12,584 nucleotides of DNA from Phycisphaerales bacterium. Its GTDB lineage: Bacteria; Planctomycetota; Phycisphaerae; Sedimentisphaerales; Anaerohalosphaeraceae. A program made the translations under genes and the position numbers. Position 1 is the stretch's first letter. Each line of letters starts with the position of its first letter. The DNA is taken from NCBI GenBank assembly GCA_003152975.1, contig PMBP01000365.1, positions 2,112 to 14,695 of the forward strand, in the 5' to 3' direction. Below the pieces are notes generated by a model. That model had not been told where the DNA came from. It ran no database searches and was given only the letters and a program-made list of their open reading frames with translations. Positions 1 through 6,706 of this stretch are shown here, piece after piece.

Positions 1-572
1 CCTACAAGCGCAACCCCATGCGGTGCGAGCGGGCGACCTCGTTGTCGCGGCTGGTGATGACTTTGGCCGCGAGCCCGGCGATGACGGCCTCCGTGCAGTG
101 GCTCGAACGGACGCTGGACGATTCGGCCAACCGCCGCGTGGTGATCCCCGAGGCATTCCTGGCGACCGACGGCATCCTGGAGATCCTGATCAACATCGCC
201 GAGGGGCTGGTGGTCTATCCGCACACAATCGCCGCGCACATCGCCGCCGAGCTGCCGTTCATGGCCTCGGAGAATATCCTGATGGCTGGCGTTCAGGCCG
301 GTGGTAACCGGCAGGACCTCCACGAGCGGATCCGCGCGCACTCGCAGGCGGCGGCCGAGCAGGTCAAACGCTTCGGCAAGCCCAACGATCTTATTGCGCG
401 GCTCAAGACCGACCCGGCCTTCGCGAAAGTTAATCTCGCCCGCGTGATGAACGCCAAACAATACATCGGTCGCGCCGATCGGCAGGTGGATGAGTTCATC
501 GCCGAACGAGTCGCGCCGATCCGAAAGAAGTACCGCAAGCAACTAAACCAGAAAGTACAACTGAAGGTGTAA
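1..572 (+). CDS. purB: Adenylosuccinate lyase, C-terminal part (5' end outside window)
   Basis: Adenylosuccinate lyase acts in the cytoplasm. It removes fumarate from SAICAR and from adenylosuccinate, so it serves two steps of purine synthesis. Only the last 189 residues are present. The reading frame is already open at base 3 and begins with YKRNPMRCER, which matches the end of the fumarase/aspartase superfamily signature (usually a serine-rich loop followed by MPYKRNP). The following helical stretch (LERTLDDSANRR, then FLATDGIL and ASENILMAGV) is typical of the long-helix core and C-terminal domain of the PurB branch found in eukaryotes and some bacteria. The ATG at 18 is internal, not the start. 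The gene ends with TAA at 570-572, 31 nt before pyrE, which suggests one nucleotide-synthesis operon. The family assignment is firm; the gene symbol follows from it. Confidence 0.9.
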   Translation, partial: YKRNPMRCERATSLSRLVMTLAASPAMTASVQWLERTLDDSANRRVVIPEAFLATDGILEILINIAEGLVVYPHTIAAHIAAELPFMASENILMAGVQAGGNRQDLHERIRAHSQAAAEQVKRFGKPNDLIARLKTDPAFAKVNLARVMNAKQYIGRADRQVDEFIAERVAPIRKKYRKQLNQKVQLKV

Positions 573-603
573 GTTTTTTGTCCCATCAATCGGAGAATGG
601 ATT

Positions 604-1128
604 GTGACCAAGACAGAACTGGCCCGACGGGTCAAGGAAACGGCGTATCTGGAAGGCGACTTTATTCTGCGCAGTGGCAAGCGGAGCAAGTATTACCTCG
701 ACAAGTACCTCTTCGAGACGCATCCGGACATCCTGCGGGCGCTGGGGCAGGAGTTTGCGCGGCGGATGACGGCGGATGTAACGCTGATCGCCGGGGCCGA
801 GCTGGGCGGGGTTGCGCTGGCAGCCGCGACGGCGATGGAAAGCGGCAAGCCGTGGATCATCGTCCGCAACAGCAAGAAGGACTACGGCACCGGCAAGCTG
901 ATCGAAGGCACGCTCAAGAAGGGCGATGTGGTGCTGCTGGTGGAGGACATCGCCACCACCGGCGGGCAGGTTCTCGAAGCGGCCAAGGTGATCACCGAGG
1001 CCGGGGCGACCGTCAAGAAGATCGTCGCGACCATCGACCGCAAGCAGGGCGCCCGCGAGAACATCGAAAAGGCCGGCCATGTCTTCGAGAGTCTGCTGAC
1101 CAAAGAAGACCTCGGCATCAAAGACTAA
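604..1128 (+). CDS. pyrE: Orotate phosphoribosyltransferase
   Basis: Transfers the phosphoribosyl group of PRPP to orotate, giving OMP, the fifth step of pyrimidine synthesis in the cytoplasm. The 174-residue product has the expected type I phosphoribosyltransferase fold. Residues 109-121 (VVLLVEDIATTGG, acidic pair E114-D115) are the PRPP-binding loop. The N-terminal stretch FILRSGKRSKYYLDKY is the usual OPRTase opening, and residues near 83-90 (IIVRNSKKDYG) match the conserved lysine-rich flexible loop. The start is GTG at 604, preceded by GGAG at 592-595 with 8 nt spacing; an ATG at 597 is in another frame. The length is slightly shorter than E. coli PyrE (about 213) but normal for the short bacterial/archaeal form. 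It lies 31 nt after purB and 5 nt before the next gene. Confidence 0.93.
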   Translation: MTKTELARRVKETAYLEGDFILRSGKRSKYYLDKYLFETHPDILRALGQEFARRMTADVTLIAGAELGGVALAAATAMESGKPWIIVRNSKKDYGTGKLIEGTLKKGDVVLLVEDIATTGGQVLEAAKVITEAGATVKKIVATIDRKQGARENIEKAGHVFESLLTKEDLGIKD

Positions 1129-1133
1129 ACACG

Positions 1134-1406
1134 ATGAGCATTTTCGAAATCATCATGCTGGTTTGCTTTGGGGCGGCCTGGCCCTTCAGCATCTACAAAT
1201 CATGGACGGCCCGGTCGTGCGCGGGCAAGAGCGTGATTTTCCTGTACATCGTCGTGATCGGTTACCTGTCGGGCATCACCCACAAGATCCTCTACAGCTA
1301 CGACGGCGTGGTTTTTCTGTACGGCCTGAACCTGATGATGGTGCTGGCCGACATCGGCCTTTATTACCGCAATCGATGCCTGATGCGGGCGGCGGTGGGG
1401 AGCTGA
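1134..1406 (+). CDS. Small three-helix membrane protein, PQ-loop/SemiSWEET-like
   Basis: A 90-residue, strongly hydrophobic protein with three predicted membrane helices: about residues 4-20, 34-50 and 57-77. The end of helix 1 runs into FSIYKSWTARSCAGKS. A proline (WPFSIYKS) followed by a basic, small-residue turn resembles the PQ-loop of SemiSWEET sugar carriers, which work as dimers of three-helix units. The glutamine of the PQ motif itself is absent, so transport activity is inference only. The ATG at 1134 lies 5 nt after the pyrE stop with no strong Shine-Dalgarno, suggesting translational coupling. The stop at 1404-1406 is 1 nt before the ptsP-like start. The same frame stays open upstream through pyrE, but that part is a shadow. 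I recall similar small proteins annotated as hypothetical in anaerobic bacteria; no function is established here. Confidence 0.75.
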   Translation: MSIFEIIMLVCFGAAWPFSIYKSWTARSCAGKSVIFLYIVVIGYLSGITHKILYSYDGVVFLYGLNLMMVLADIGLYYRNRCLMRAAVGS

Positions 1407-1407
1407 T

Positions 1408-3666
1408 ATGGAAGGTTTTCAACTGCTGTGCGATATCAGCGAGCTCAATCACCTGTTCCGCGACAGCGTCAGCGTGGAGGGCTTTCTGCAGAAGACCGTC
1501 GAGATGGTGACGCACCGGCTCAAGACGGATGTCTGCTCGATCTACCTGTATGACGAGGAGGAGGATCTGCTGGTCATGCGGGCCACGCAGGGCCTGCACC
1601 CGGACTCGGTGGGGCTGGTACGGATGAAGCCCAGCGAGGGGCTGACAGGCAAGGCGCTGCGGGAACTGCGGCCGATTTGTGAAAGCCGGGCCGGACGGCA
1701 CCCGGATTTCAAGCCGTTCATCGGGACCAACGAGGAGCTGTTCGACAACTTTCTGGCGGTGCCGATTACGCGGGGCCTCAACCGCATCGGCGTGCTGGTC
1801 CTGCAGCGCGGCAAGCGACGCAAGTTCAGCGACGAGGACATCATGGCCTGCAAGGCCGTCGCGTCGCAGTTGGCCAACATCATCGAGAACGCGCGGTTCC
1901 TGATGACAATGCACGCGCCGCACGAGGAAAAGGCCAGACCCGACGCGGCGCCGGCGGAGCCGGGAATGATCCGCGGCAAGACGGCCTGCGCGGGTTTCGG
2001 TTTGGGGCCCTGCCGCATCCTCAACCGCGAACACACGCTGGCCACCCTGAGCCGTCGCGACTACCCACAGGCGTATTCCCTGGCCGACTTCGACCGGGCG
2101 GTCCGCACAACCCAGCAGCAACTGGAAGACCTGCAAAAGCGGGTTGAGGAAAAACTCAGCGACGCCGCATCGCTGATCTTCGCGTCGCACCTGTTGATCC
2201 TCAAGGACCACGCCTTCGTCGGCGAAATGCGAAAACGGATCGAGAAGGGAATCAATCCCCCGCTGGCGATCCTGGAAATTACCCGGCAATATCTGGATAT
2301 CTTCGACCGCAGCGAGAGCCCCTACATCCGCGAGAAAGTCCAGGATGTCGAGGACCTGATCGTTCGGTTGATCGACAACCTGCTGCAGAAGGCCGGGCCC
2401 ACCGAGGGACTCGGCCATCGGGTGGTCATCGCCCGCGAGCTGTTCCCGTCGGACCTGCTGCGGATGTCGTCGGAAGAGGTGGCCGGGGCGGTGTTGGTGG
2501 CCGGCGGCGTGACCAGCCACCTGTCGATCCTGGCGCGGTCGCTGCAGATCCCGATGGTCATCGCCCAGTCGCCCGAACTGCTCAAGCTTGCCGATGGCAC
2601 GCCGGTGCTGCTGGACGCTGACATTGGCAATGTCTATGTCCGCCCCAATGAGACGATCCTCCACTCCTTCCGCAATCGGATCCAGGCCGGGACCACATTG
2701 AAGGACCGCAAGGTCAAAGTCAAGCCCGAGACGACCACCCGCGACGGCGTACGGATCCGGCTGATGGCCAACATCAACCTGCTCAGCGATGTGTCCCTGG
2801 CCCAGAGTCTCCAATGCGACGGAGTGGGCCTCTATCGAACGGAGTTTCCGTTCATCGTCCGCAGCGACTTCCCCAGCGAGGAGGAACAATATTGGGCCTA
2901 TCGCCGGCTGGTGGAATCGATGGGCGGCAAGCCGGTGACTTTTCGCACGCTGGATATCGGCGGCGACAAGGTCCTGTCGTATTACCCGTTTCCGCAGGAG
3001 CAGAACCCGAGTATGGGTATGCGGAGTATCCGGTTTTCGCTGGACAACCGGCCGATCTTCCTGCAGCAGCTTCGGGCGATTTTGCGGGCGGGGGCCGGAG
3101 CGGATCTGCGGGTGATGTTTCCGATGATCGCGTCGCTGGACGATTTTTGCCAGGCGCGGCAACTGCTCCGGCAGGCGGCCGACCAACTCAAGGCCGAACA
3201 GATTCAGCACCACGCCTGGCCCAAGGTGGGGATGATGGTCGAGCTACCGGGCGTGATCCCCATGATCGAATCGCTGGCGGCGGAGGTGGACTTTTTCTCG
3301 ATCGGGACCAACGACCTGATCCAGTTTATGCTCGGGGTGGATCGGACCAACGAGAAGGTCGAGTCGTATTACATCCCGCACCACCCGGCCCTGTTCCGGT
3401 CGATCCGGGATGTGCTCGTCGCCGCCGAGCGCCACGGACGGGAGGTCTCCATCTGCGGCGACATGGCCCACGAAATGGCCTATCTGACGGTTCTGGTGGG
3501 CATGGGCGTGCGGACCCTGAGCGTCGAGCCGCTGTTTATCCCGCAGATCCAGCAGATCCTATCGACGGTGGATAGCGCCCGCGCCCGAACCCTGTCCGAA
3601 AAAGTCCTGGGGGCAGGCAGCGTCGGCGAAATCGAACGGCTTCTCGGGATCGAACACAAGGCCTGA
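1408..3666 (+). CDS. ptsP: GAF-domain phosphoenolpyruvate-protein phosphotransferase (Enzyme I, PtsP-like)
   Basis: Enzyme I takes phosphate from phosphoenolpyruvate onto a histidine and passes it to HPr or NPr. The 752-residue protein has an N-terminal GAF sensor domain (about 1-170), a short polar linker, the HPr-binding helical domain (about 187-320), the phosphohistidine domain with GGVTSHLSILARS (H371), and the PEP-binding TIM barrel (about 440-735). In the barrel, GLYRTEF (R477), the SIGTNDLIQ loop and ICGDMA (C683) are intact, so the enzyme should be active. A GAF domain fused to Enzyme I defines the PtsP/EI-Ntr type, which usually regulates rather than imports sugar. No HPr, NPr or EIIA gene is in the window. 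GGGGAG at 1397-1402 sits 5 nt before the ATG at 1408, and the preceding stop is 1 nt away, so translation is probably coupled. The symbol is by domain layout. Confidence 0.9.
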   Translation: MEGFQLLCDISELNHLFRDSVSVEGFLQKTVEMVTHRLKTDVCSIYLYDEEEDLLVMRATQGLHPDSVGLVRMKPSEGLTGKALRELRPICESRAGRHPDFKPFIGTNEELFDNFLAVPITRGLNRIGVLVLQRGKRRKFSDEDIMACKAVASQLANIIENARFLMTMHAPHEEKARPDAAPAEPGMIRGKTACAGFGLGPCRILNREHTLATLSRRDYPQAYSLADFDRAVRTTQQQLEDLQKRVEEKLSDAASLIFASHLLILKDHAFVGEMRKRIEKGINPPLAILEITRQYLDIFDRSESPYIREKVQDVEDLIVRLIDNLLQKAGPTEGLGHRVVIARELFPSDLLRMSSEEVAGAVLVAGGVTSHLSILARSLQIPMVIAQSPELLKLADGTPVLLDADIGNVYVRPNETILHSFRNRIQAGTTLKDRKVKVKPETTTRDGVRIRLMANINLLSDVSLAQSLQCDGVGLYRTEFPFIVRSDFPSEEEQYWAYRRLVESMGGKPVTFRTLDIGGDKVLSYYPFPQEQNPSMGMRSIRFSLDNRPIFLQQLRAILRAGAGADLRVMFPMIASLDDFCQARQLLRQAADQLKAEQIQHHAWPKVGMMVELPGVIPMIESLAAEVDFFSIGTNDLIQFMLGVDRTNEKVESYYIPHHPALFRSIRDVLVAAERHGREVSICGDMAHEMAYLTVLVGMGVRTLSVEPLFIPQIQQILSTVDSARARTLSEKVLGAGSVGEIERLLGIEHKA

Positions 3667-3678
3667 CAATAATTGATG

Positions 3679-3819
3679 ATTGAATAGTGATTATTGACGA
3701 TTTGAACAAATTCATTTTCGGCGATAGTCCCCTTTTCCGGCCGTGGGAGCCAAAAGATGACGGAGGTATCGAATCCTGCCCGCGGATAAATAATTAATAG
3801 TCAATAGACAATATTCAAT
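3679..3819. repeat. AT-rich imperfect inverted repeat in the convergent gap
   Basis: Two 20-bp arms, 3679-3698 and 3800-3819, are inverted copies matching at 17 of 20 positions (both contain ATTGAATA and ATTGAC in arm orientation). They enclose about 100 bp that include a CCCCTTTTCCGG stretch and no ORF of note. The arms are much more AT-rich than the neighbouring genes. The left arm starts 13 nt after the ptsP stop and the right arm ends 11 nt before the pseudopilin stop, so the unit fills the space between convergent genes. It may be the remains of a small mobile repeat or may work as a two-way transcription barrier. No U-tract terminator is evident. Confidence 0.5.
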
Positions 3820-3829
3820 TCTAGCGCTG

Positions 3830-4657
3830 TCACTTGGCGACCGTACGGCCCCAGCAGGCCATCTGAAGTTTGGTGAAGTCTTCGTTGTTTAGCGCAGCAG
3901 CCCCTGAATCCGTGATAAGTCCGAGAGCGAAATCGATCGTTCTCTGGTCGCGCCATTTCCAGTATTCGCTGCTGCCATCGCCCATGGCAACGGTGGTGCC
4001 TCCCCCATGACGCAAGGGAGGAGCATCCCACCATGCCACGCTGGCATAATTGATTGTCCAGCTTTCGGTGGTGGCCAGGCCTTCATCGATAAAAACCAAC
4101 TGTGTACCGGGCGAACGGATTTCGGACATCTTACGAATGATCTTCGTGGTGACTGCATACTCTGCCGGATTCTCAAAACCTTTGTAACCGTTCATCCTAT
4201 CCGCGATTGAGTAGGTCCGCCACTCGTTACGGTCACCGACTGGGCAGCGATACACCTTGAGGGTATCCACAATCGGATACAAATAACCTAAGGTTATGCA
4301 GGCCTGCTGAGCTGCAGCATCTTGTTTTTGGGCTTCAGTATTACCCCACCACCCGACCCAGGTTATTTCGTAGAAATTTTCATCGTTGGGATTAAGCTGC
4401 ATCTTGAATTGACGCGTGCTCCCAATGGAGGGTGATTCAATGATACGAGCGGTCACTGAATTGGCGAGCTTATTATCGTTCTGTTCGGAATACAAAACCC
4501 AGGCCTGGCCGAGGGCGTGCTGGTTATACAGGCAGACGGCGCGTTTGCCGGAGTCTTTGATCTTGGTGAGGGCGGGGATCAGGACCGATAGAAGGATAGC
4601 GATGATGGCGATGACGACCAAAAGTTCGATCAGTGTGAAGGCCCGATTTGTTTTCAT
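3830..4657 (-). CDS. Type II/IV pseudopilin-like protein with H-X9-DG motif
   Basis: A 275-residue secreted or membrane-anchored pseudopilin. It begins MKTNRAFTLIELLVVIAIIA: a short basic leader, then the prepilin cleavage/methylation motif with E at mature position 5 (E11) and a hydrophobic helix. The residue before the cut is Ala (A6), not the usual Gly. Near the C-terminus H217 and D227-G228 form the H-X9-DG signature (HGGGTTVAMGDG) common in the large pseudopilin family of Planctomycetota. I chose the ATG at 4657 because GAGAGGG lies 6 nt upstream and because an upstream extension to 4744 would add 29 residues and remove the leader. These families are abundant per genome and their individual jobs are mostly unknown; surface assembly or secretion is inferred. 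It has its own promoters upstream. Confidence 0.88.
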   Translation of the reverse strand: MKTNRAFTLIELLVVIAIIAILLSVLIPALTKIKDSGKRAVCLYNQHALGQAWVLYSEQNDNKLANSVTARIIESPSIGSTRQFKMQLNPNDENFYEITWVGWWGNTEAQKQDAAAQQACITLGYLYPIVDTLKVYRCPVGDRNEWRTYSIADRMNGYKGFENPAEYAVTTKIIRKMSEIRSPGTQLVFIDEGLATTESWTINYASVAWWDAPPLRHGGGTTVAMGDGSSEYWKWRDQRTIDFALGLITDSGAAALNNEDFTKLQMACWGRTVAK

Positions 4658-4693
4658 ATCATGCCCTCTCGAAAGGAACACACCGGCCGAAGG

Positions 4694-4722
4694 ATAATCG
4701 GAACCATCCGATACCCTGTCAA
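4694..4722 (-). promoter_or_regulatory. Proximal promoter P2 of the pseudopilin gene
   Basis: On the minus strand TTGACA (4717-4722) and GATTAT (4694-4699) are 17 nt apart. The -35 is perfect and the -10 matches consensus at 4 of 6. It lies about 37 nt upstream of the pseudopilin start codon, downstream of a stronger promoter. A palindrome fills much of its spacer. Confidence 0.5.
4697..4712. promoter_or_regulatory. Operator-like palindrome inside promoter P2
   Basis: ATCGGA-ACCA-TCCGAT is a perfect 6-bp inverted repeat with a 4-bp spacer. It overlaps the -10 hexamer and most of the spacer of P2, and it lies in the 5' leader of transcripts from the upstream promoter P1. The position suits a repressor, but the binding protein is unknown and a site this short could arise by chance. 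Confidence 0.35.
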
Positions 4723-4743
4723 ACCGATCCAACAATGGGAACA

Positions 4744-4773
4744 ATTGTACCGTATCTCTGCGGGGAATGTCAA
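4744..4773 (-). promoter_or_regulatory. Near-consensus sigma-70-type promoter P1 of the pseudopilin gene
   Basis: On the minus strand TTGACA (4768-4773) is followed after 18 nt by TACAAT (4744-4749), 11 of 12 bases matching the sigma-70 consensus. Transcription would start near 4737, giving a leader of about 80 nt before the ATG at 4657. The promoter lies 34 bp from the end of the MITE-like element, outside it. Confidence 0.65.
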
Positions 4774-4807
4774 TGATAAATCGAAGAAAAACCGCGGCGA
4801 TCGCCTA

Positions 4808-4992
4808 TTAACCCGGATATTTCACAAGAGTTTGGTTTTGGACGGCCTTTTTGGCCTGCGGCCTTGCATCGGGCCAAAATTTCTCGTCCAAAACAGTCTG
4901 CAATCAGGCCGGGGCGTCATTTATTTCGTAAGACCCCGTCGGAGTTATAGTTATGACGACTGTGTCAAAACCCCGTGAAATAACCGGGTTAA
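4808..4992. mobile_element. MITE-like element with TTAA ends and nested palindrome
   Basis: Positions 4808-4825 and 4975-4992 are inverted copies matching at 17 of 18 bases. Each ends in TTAA, so the unit can be read as TTAA, then a 14-bp terminal repeat starting CCCGG (4812-4825), an interior, the inverted repeat (4975-4988), and TTAA again. TTAA flanks and ends starting CCC recall piggyBac-type transposons and their bacterial IS1380-like relatives; that link is inference. The interior holds a second palindrome: GTTTTGGACG (4835-4844) pairs perfectly with 4885-4894, and within it TTTTGGCC pairs with GGCCAAAA. There is no transposase gene, so it would be non-autonomous. It ends 5 nt beyond the symporter stop codon and may shape that transcript's 3' end. 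Confidence 0.6.
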
Positions 4993-4997
4993 ACAAG

Positions 4998-6548
4998 TCA
5001 GGATTCGAATTTCCGCAGGATTCGGGTGAGGATCAGGCCGGACAAGAGAATTACCAGGGTGCCCACGACCGGGATCAGGAATGGGTGAAGGTGAACCTGC
5101 AGGGCGGCCGGTACCCCGGAGAGGCGGGACGACAGGGTCATCCAGAGGATGGCCACGATGCCGACGACCACCGCGACCATCGCGGCGGGGTTGCTGGGCC
5201 GCTTGAGCATCCGGCCGAGAAGGAACAGGCCGAGCATGCCGCCGCTGAAGATCCCCGACAGGAGCCACCAGGTATCGAGGGCGTTGGGAATCTGCCGGCT
5301 GATGGGGATCAGCGCCAGCCCCGCGGCCGTCCCCAGGCCGCCCCAGACAAAACTGGTGATATAGAGAACCAGCATCGCCCTTCGCTGCGAAACGCCGGGG
5401 TCGATATACCGCTGATAGACCTCCGTCAGCAGAAGCGTCGCCGAGGAGTTCAGGCAGGTCGAGATCGTGCTCATCGCCGCGGCGAAGATGCCGGCAATAA
5501 CCAGGCCCGTCAGTCCGCGCGGCAGGCGCGAACCGATGAAAAACGGCAGGGCCTTGTCGCTGATCTGCTCGACGGTCAGGGAATCGGCCGACGGACCGGC
5601 CGTGTTTTGCGCCGCGACGGCATGACGGAGCTTGCCCATGTCGTCCGGATGCGTCTGATAGAACGCGAACAACCCCGTGCCTATCAGAAAGAACACCGCC
5701 GAGACCGGCACATACAGCAGCCCGCCGAGCCAGACGCTTCGCCGGGCGTCGCCGTCGGAGCGGGAGGCAATGTATCGCTGGACATAGTTCTGGTCGATCC
5801 CAAAGTTCTGAAGGTTGATGATGATGCCGTAAGTCAGCGTCACCCAGAAGGTGGACTCGGTCACAGAAGGACCCAAGGATCCGAGGTTGAATTTGTGATG
5901 TTCGGCCGCGATGGAAAAAACCTGCGCGGGGCCCTCGGGCATATTGAACAAAATGAATCCCGAGCAGGCCACGGCGCCGACGATCAGCACCACCGCCTGC
6001 AAGGCATCCGTCCAGATGACCGCAACGATCCCCCCCAGCAGCGAATACATCGTGACCGACACGCCCGTGACCAGGATGATGGTCTTGAGGTCCCAGCCCA
6101 TCAGGATGCTCATCGGCAGGGCCATCAGGTACAACACCGTGCCCATCCGGGCCAGTTGCGTCAGGAGGTAGAAAAAACCCGCATAGGCCCGCGCCCACGG
6201 CCCGAAGCGACGCTCGAGGTGGGCATACGCCGAGACATCGCCGCCGGCCCGGTACCACGGCAGAAAATAGCGTACGGCGATCCAGGTCGTCAGCGGCAGT
6301 GACAAGCTGAAGACGAATGGATTCCAGTTAAAGGCGAAGGCCTTGCCCGGCAGGGCCAGAAAGCTGATGCTGCTGACATAGGTGGCGAAGATGGACAGGC
6401 CGCACACCCAGCCCGGTAGGGAGCGCTTGGCGGCGGTGAAGGCCTCGGGGCTGCGGGTGCGGCGATAGACGGCAAAGCCAATGGCCAGACTGGCCGCAAA
6501 ATACGCGGCGATGACGATCCAATCGATTCCCGTAAAATGCTCCGTCAT
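4998..6548 (-). CDS. Sodium:solute symporter (SSS family)
   Basis: A 516-residue inner-membrane protein of the SSS/SLC5 family, which uses the sodium gradient to import sugars, sialic acid, amino acids or carboxylates. It has about 13 hydrophobic helices, the normal number and length for the family. The family signature region spans residues 167-187 (MYSLLGGIVAVIWTDALQ). AAAMSTISTCLNSS around residue 359 (S360, T361, S363, T364) matches the helix carrying the sodium-site serines and threonines. The ATG at 6548 has GGGAGG 6 nt upstream; an overlapping ATG at 6552 is out of frame. It lies 158 bp downstream of the glycosidase on the same strand, so import of the sugar released by that enzyme is a reasonable inference. 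The substrate cannot be read from the sequence. The gap between the two genes holds a structured repeat. Confidence 0.9.
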   Translation of the reverse strand: MTEHFTGIDWIVIAAYFAASLAIGFAVYRRTRSPEAFTAAKRSLPGWVCGLSIFATYVSSISFLALPGKAFAFNWNPFVFSLSLPLTTWIAVRYFLPWYRAGGDVSAYAHLERRFGPWARAYAGFFYLLTQLARMGTVLYLMALPMSILMGWDLKTIILVTGVSVTMYSLLGGIVAVIWTDALQAVVLIVGAVACSGFILFNMPEGPAQVFSIAAEHHKFNLGSLGPSVTESTFWVTLTYGIIINLQNFGIDQNYVQRYIASRSDGDARRSVWLGGLLYVPVSAVFFLIGTGLFAFYQTHPDDMGKLRHAVAAQNTAGPSADSLTVEQISDKALPFFIGSRLPRGLTGLVIAGIFAAAMSTISTCLNSSATLLLTEVYQRYIDPGVSQRRAMLVLYITSFVWGGLGTAAGLALIPISRQIPNALDTWWLLSGIFSGGMLGLFLLGRMLKRPSNPAAMVAVVVGIVAILWMTLSSRLSGVPAALQVHLHPFLIPVVGTLVILLSGLILTRILRKFES

Positions 6549-6561
6549 CCATTACCTCCCA

Positions 6562-6614
6562 GAGGGACGCGCTCCGTCGCGTCCGTAAAGCGACCATGAC
6601 GGAGCATGGCCCTC
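6562..6614. repeat. Paired-hairpin repeat with complementary loops
   Basis: An outer stem GAGGG (6562-6566) pairs with CCCTC (6610-6614). Inside are two hairpins: GGACGCG (6565-6571) with CGCGTCC (6578-6584) and loop CTCCGT (6572-6577); and CCATG (6594-6598) with CATGG (6605-6609) and loop ACGGAG (6599-6604). The two 6-nt loops are perfect reverse complements. The outer and first stems share two bases, so not all pairs form at once. On the minus strand it sits 1-2 nt upstream of the symporter's ribosome binding site, in the leader of that gene. It is probably a dispersed repeat. Confidence 0.7.
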
Positions 6615-6642
6615 CAAGCGGATATTCGCCTTCGTGCTAATG

Positions 6643-6659
6643 GAGGGACGCACACCCTC
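6643..6659. repeat. Partial second copy of the GAGGGACGC repeat
   Basis: GAGGGACGC (6643-6651) repeats the first nine bases of the paired-hairpin repeat at 6562-6570 in the same orientation. It is followed by CCCTC (6655-6659), which can pair with GAGGG (6643-6647) to form a small hairpin. It looks like a shortened relative of the upstream unit and lies between the symporter and the glycosidase gene. Confidence 0.4.
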
Positions 6660-6706
6660 GCATCCGGAGAACGGTAAGGCCCCCCTTGACACTTTTCTCC
6701 CCTTTC

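Noticed and set aside
597..1406. A 269-residue protein starting at the ATG at 597
   Set aside because: The first 179 codons run through pyrE out of frame and have shadow composition. Only the last 90 codons, from 1134, look like a real protein.
1276..3213. Long minus-strand open frame (645 codons) opposite the ptsP-like gene
   Set aside because: It is rich in Arg, Gln, His and Asp with no recognisable domain and mirrors the codon pattern of ptsP, whose catalytic motifs are all intact on the plus strand. It is a high-GC shadow.
3679..3819. CRISPR array
   Set aside because: Only two inverted arms occur, with no series of equal direct repeats and spacers. No cas gene is in the window.
4951..6258. 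Minus-strand 435-codon frame overlapping the symporter in another frame
   Set aside because: The composition is Arg/Gly/Pro/His-rich without membrane helices, and the symporter frame explains the region fully.
4953..6302. Plus-strand 449-codon frame opposite the symporter
   Set aside because: Highly polar, Arg/Gln/Asp/His-rich with no domain. It begins inside the MITE-like element and lacks a convincing start site.
6562..6614. tRNA-like cloverleaf
   Set aside because: The outer stem and two hairpins suggest a cloverleaf, but there are no T-loop (TTCGA-type), D-arm or anticodon features, and at 53 bp it is too short.
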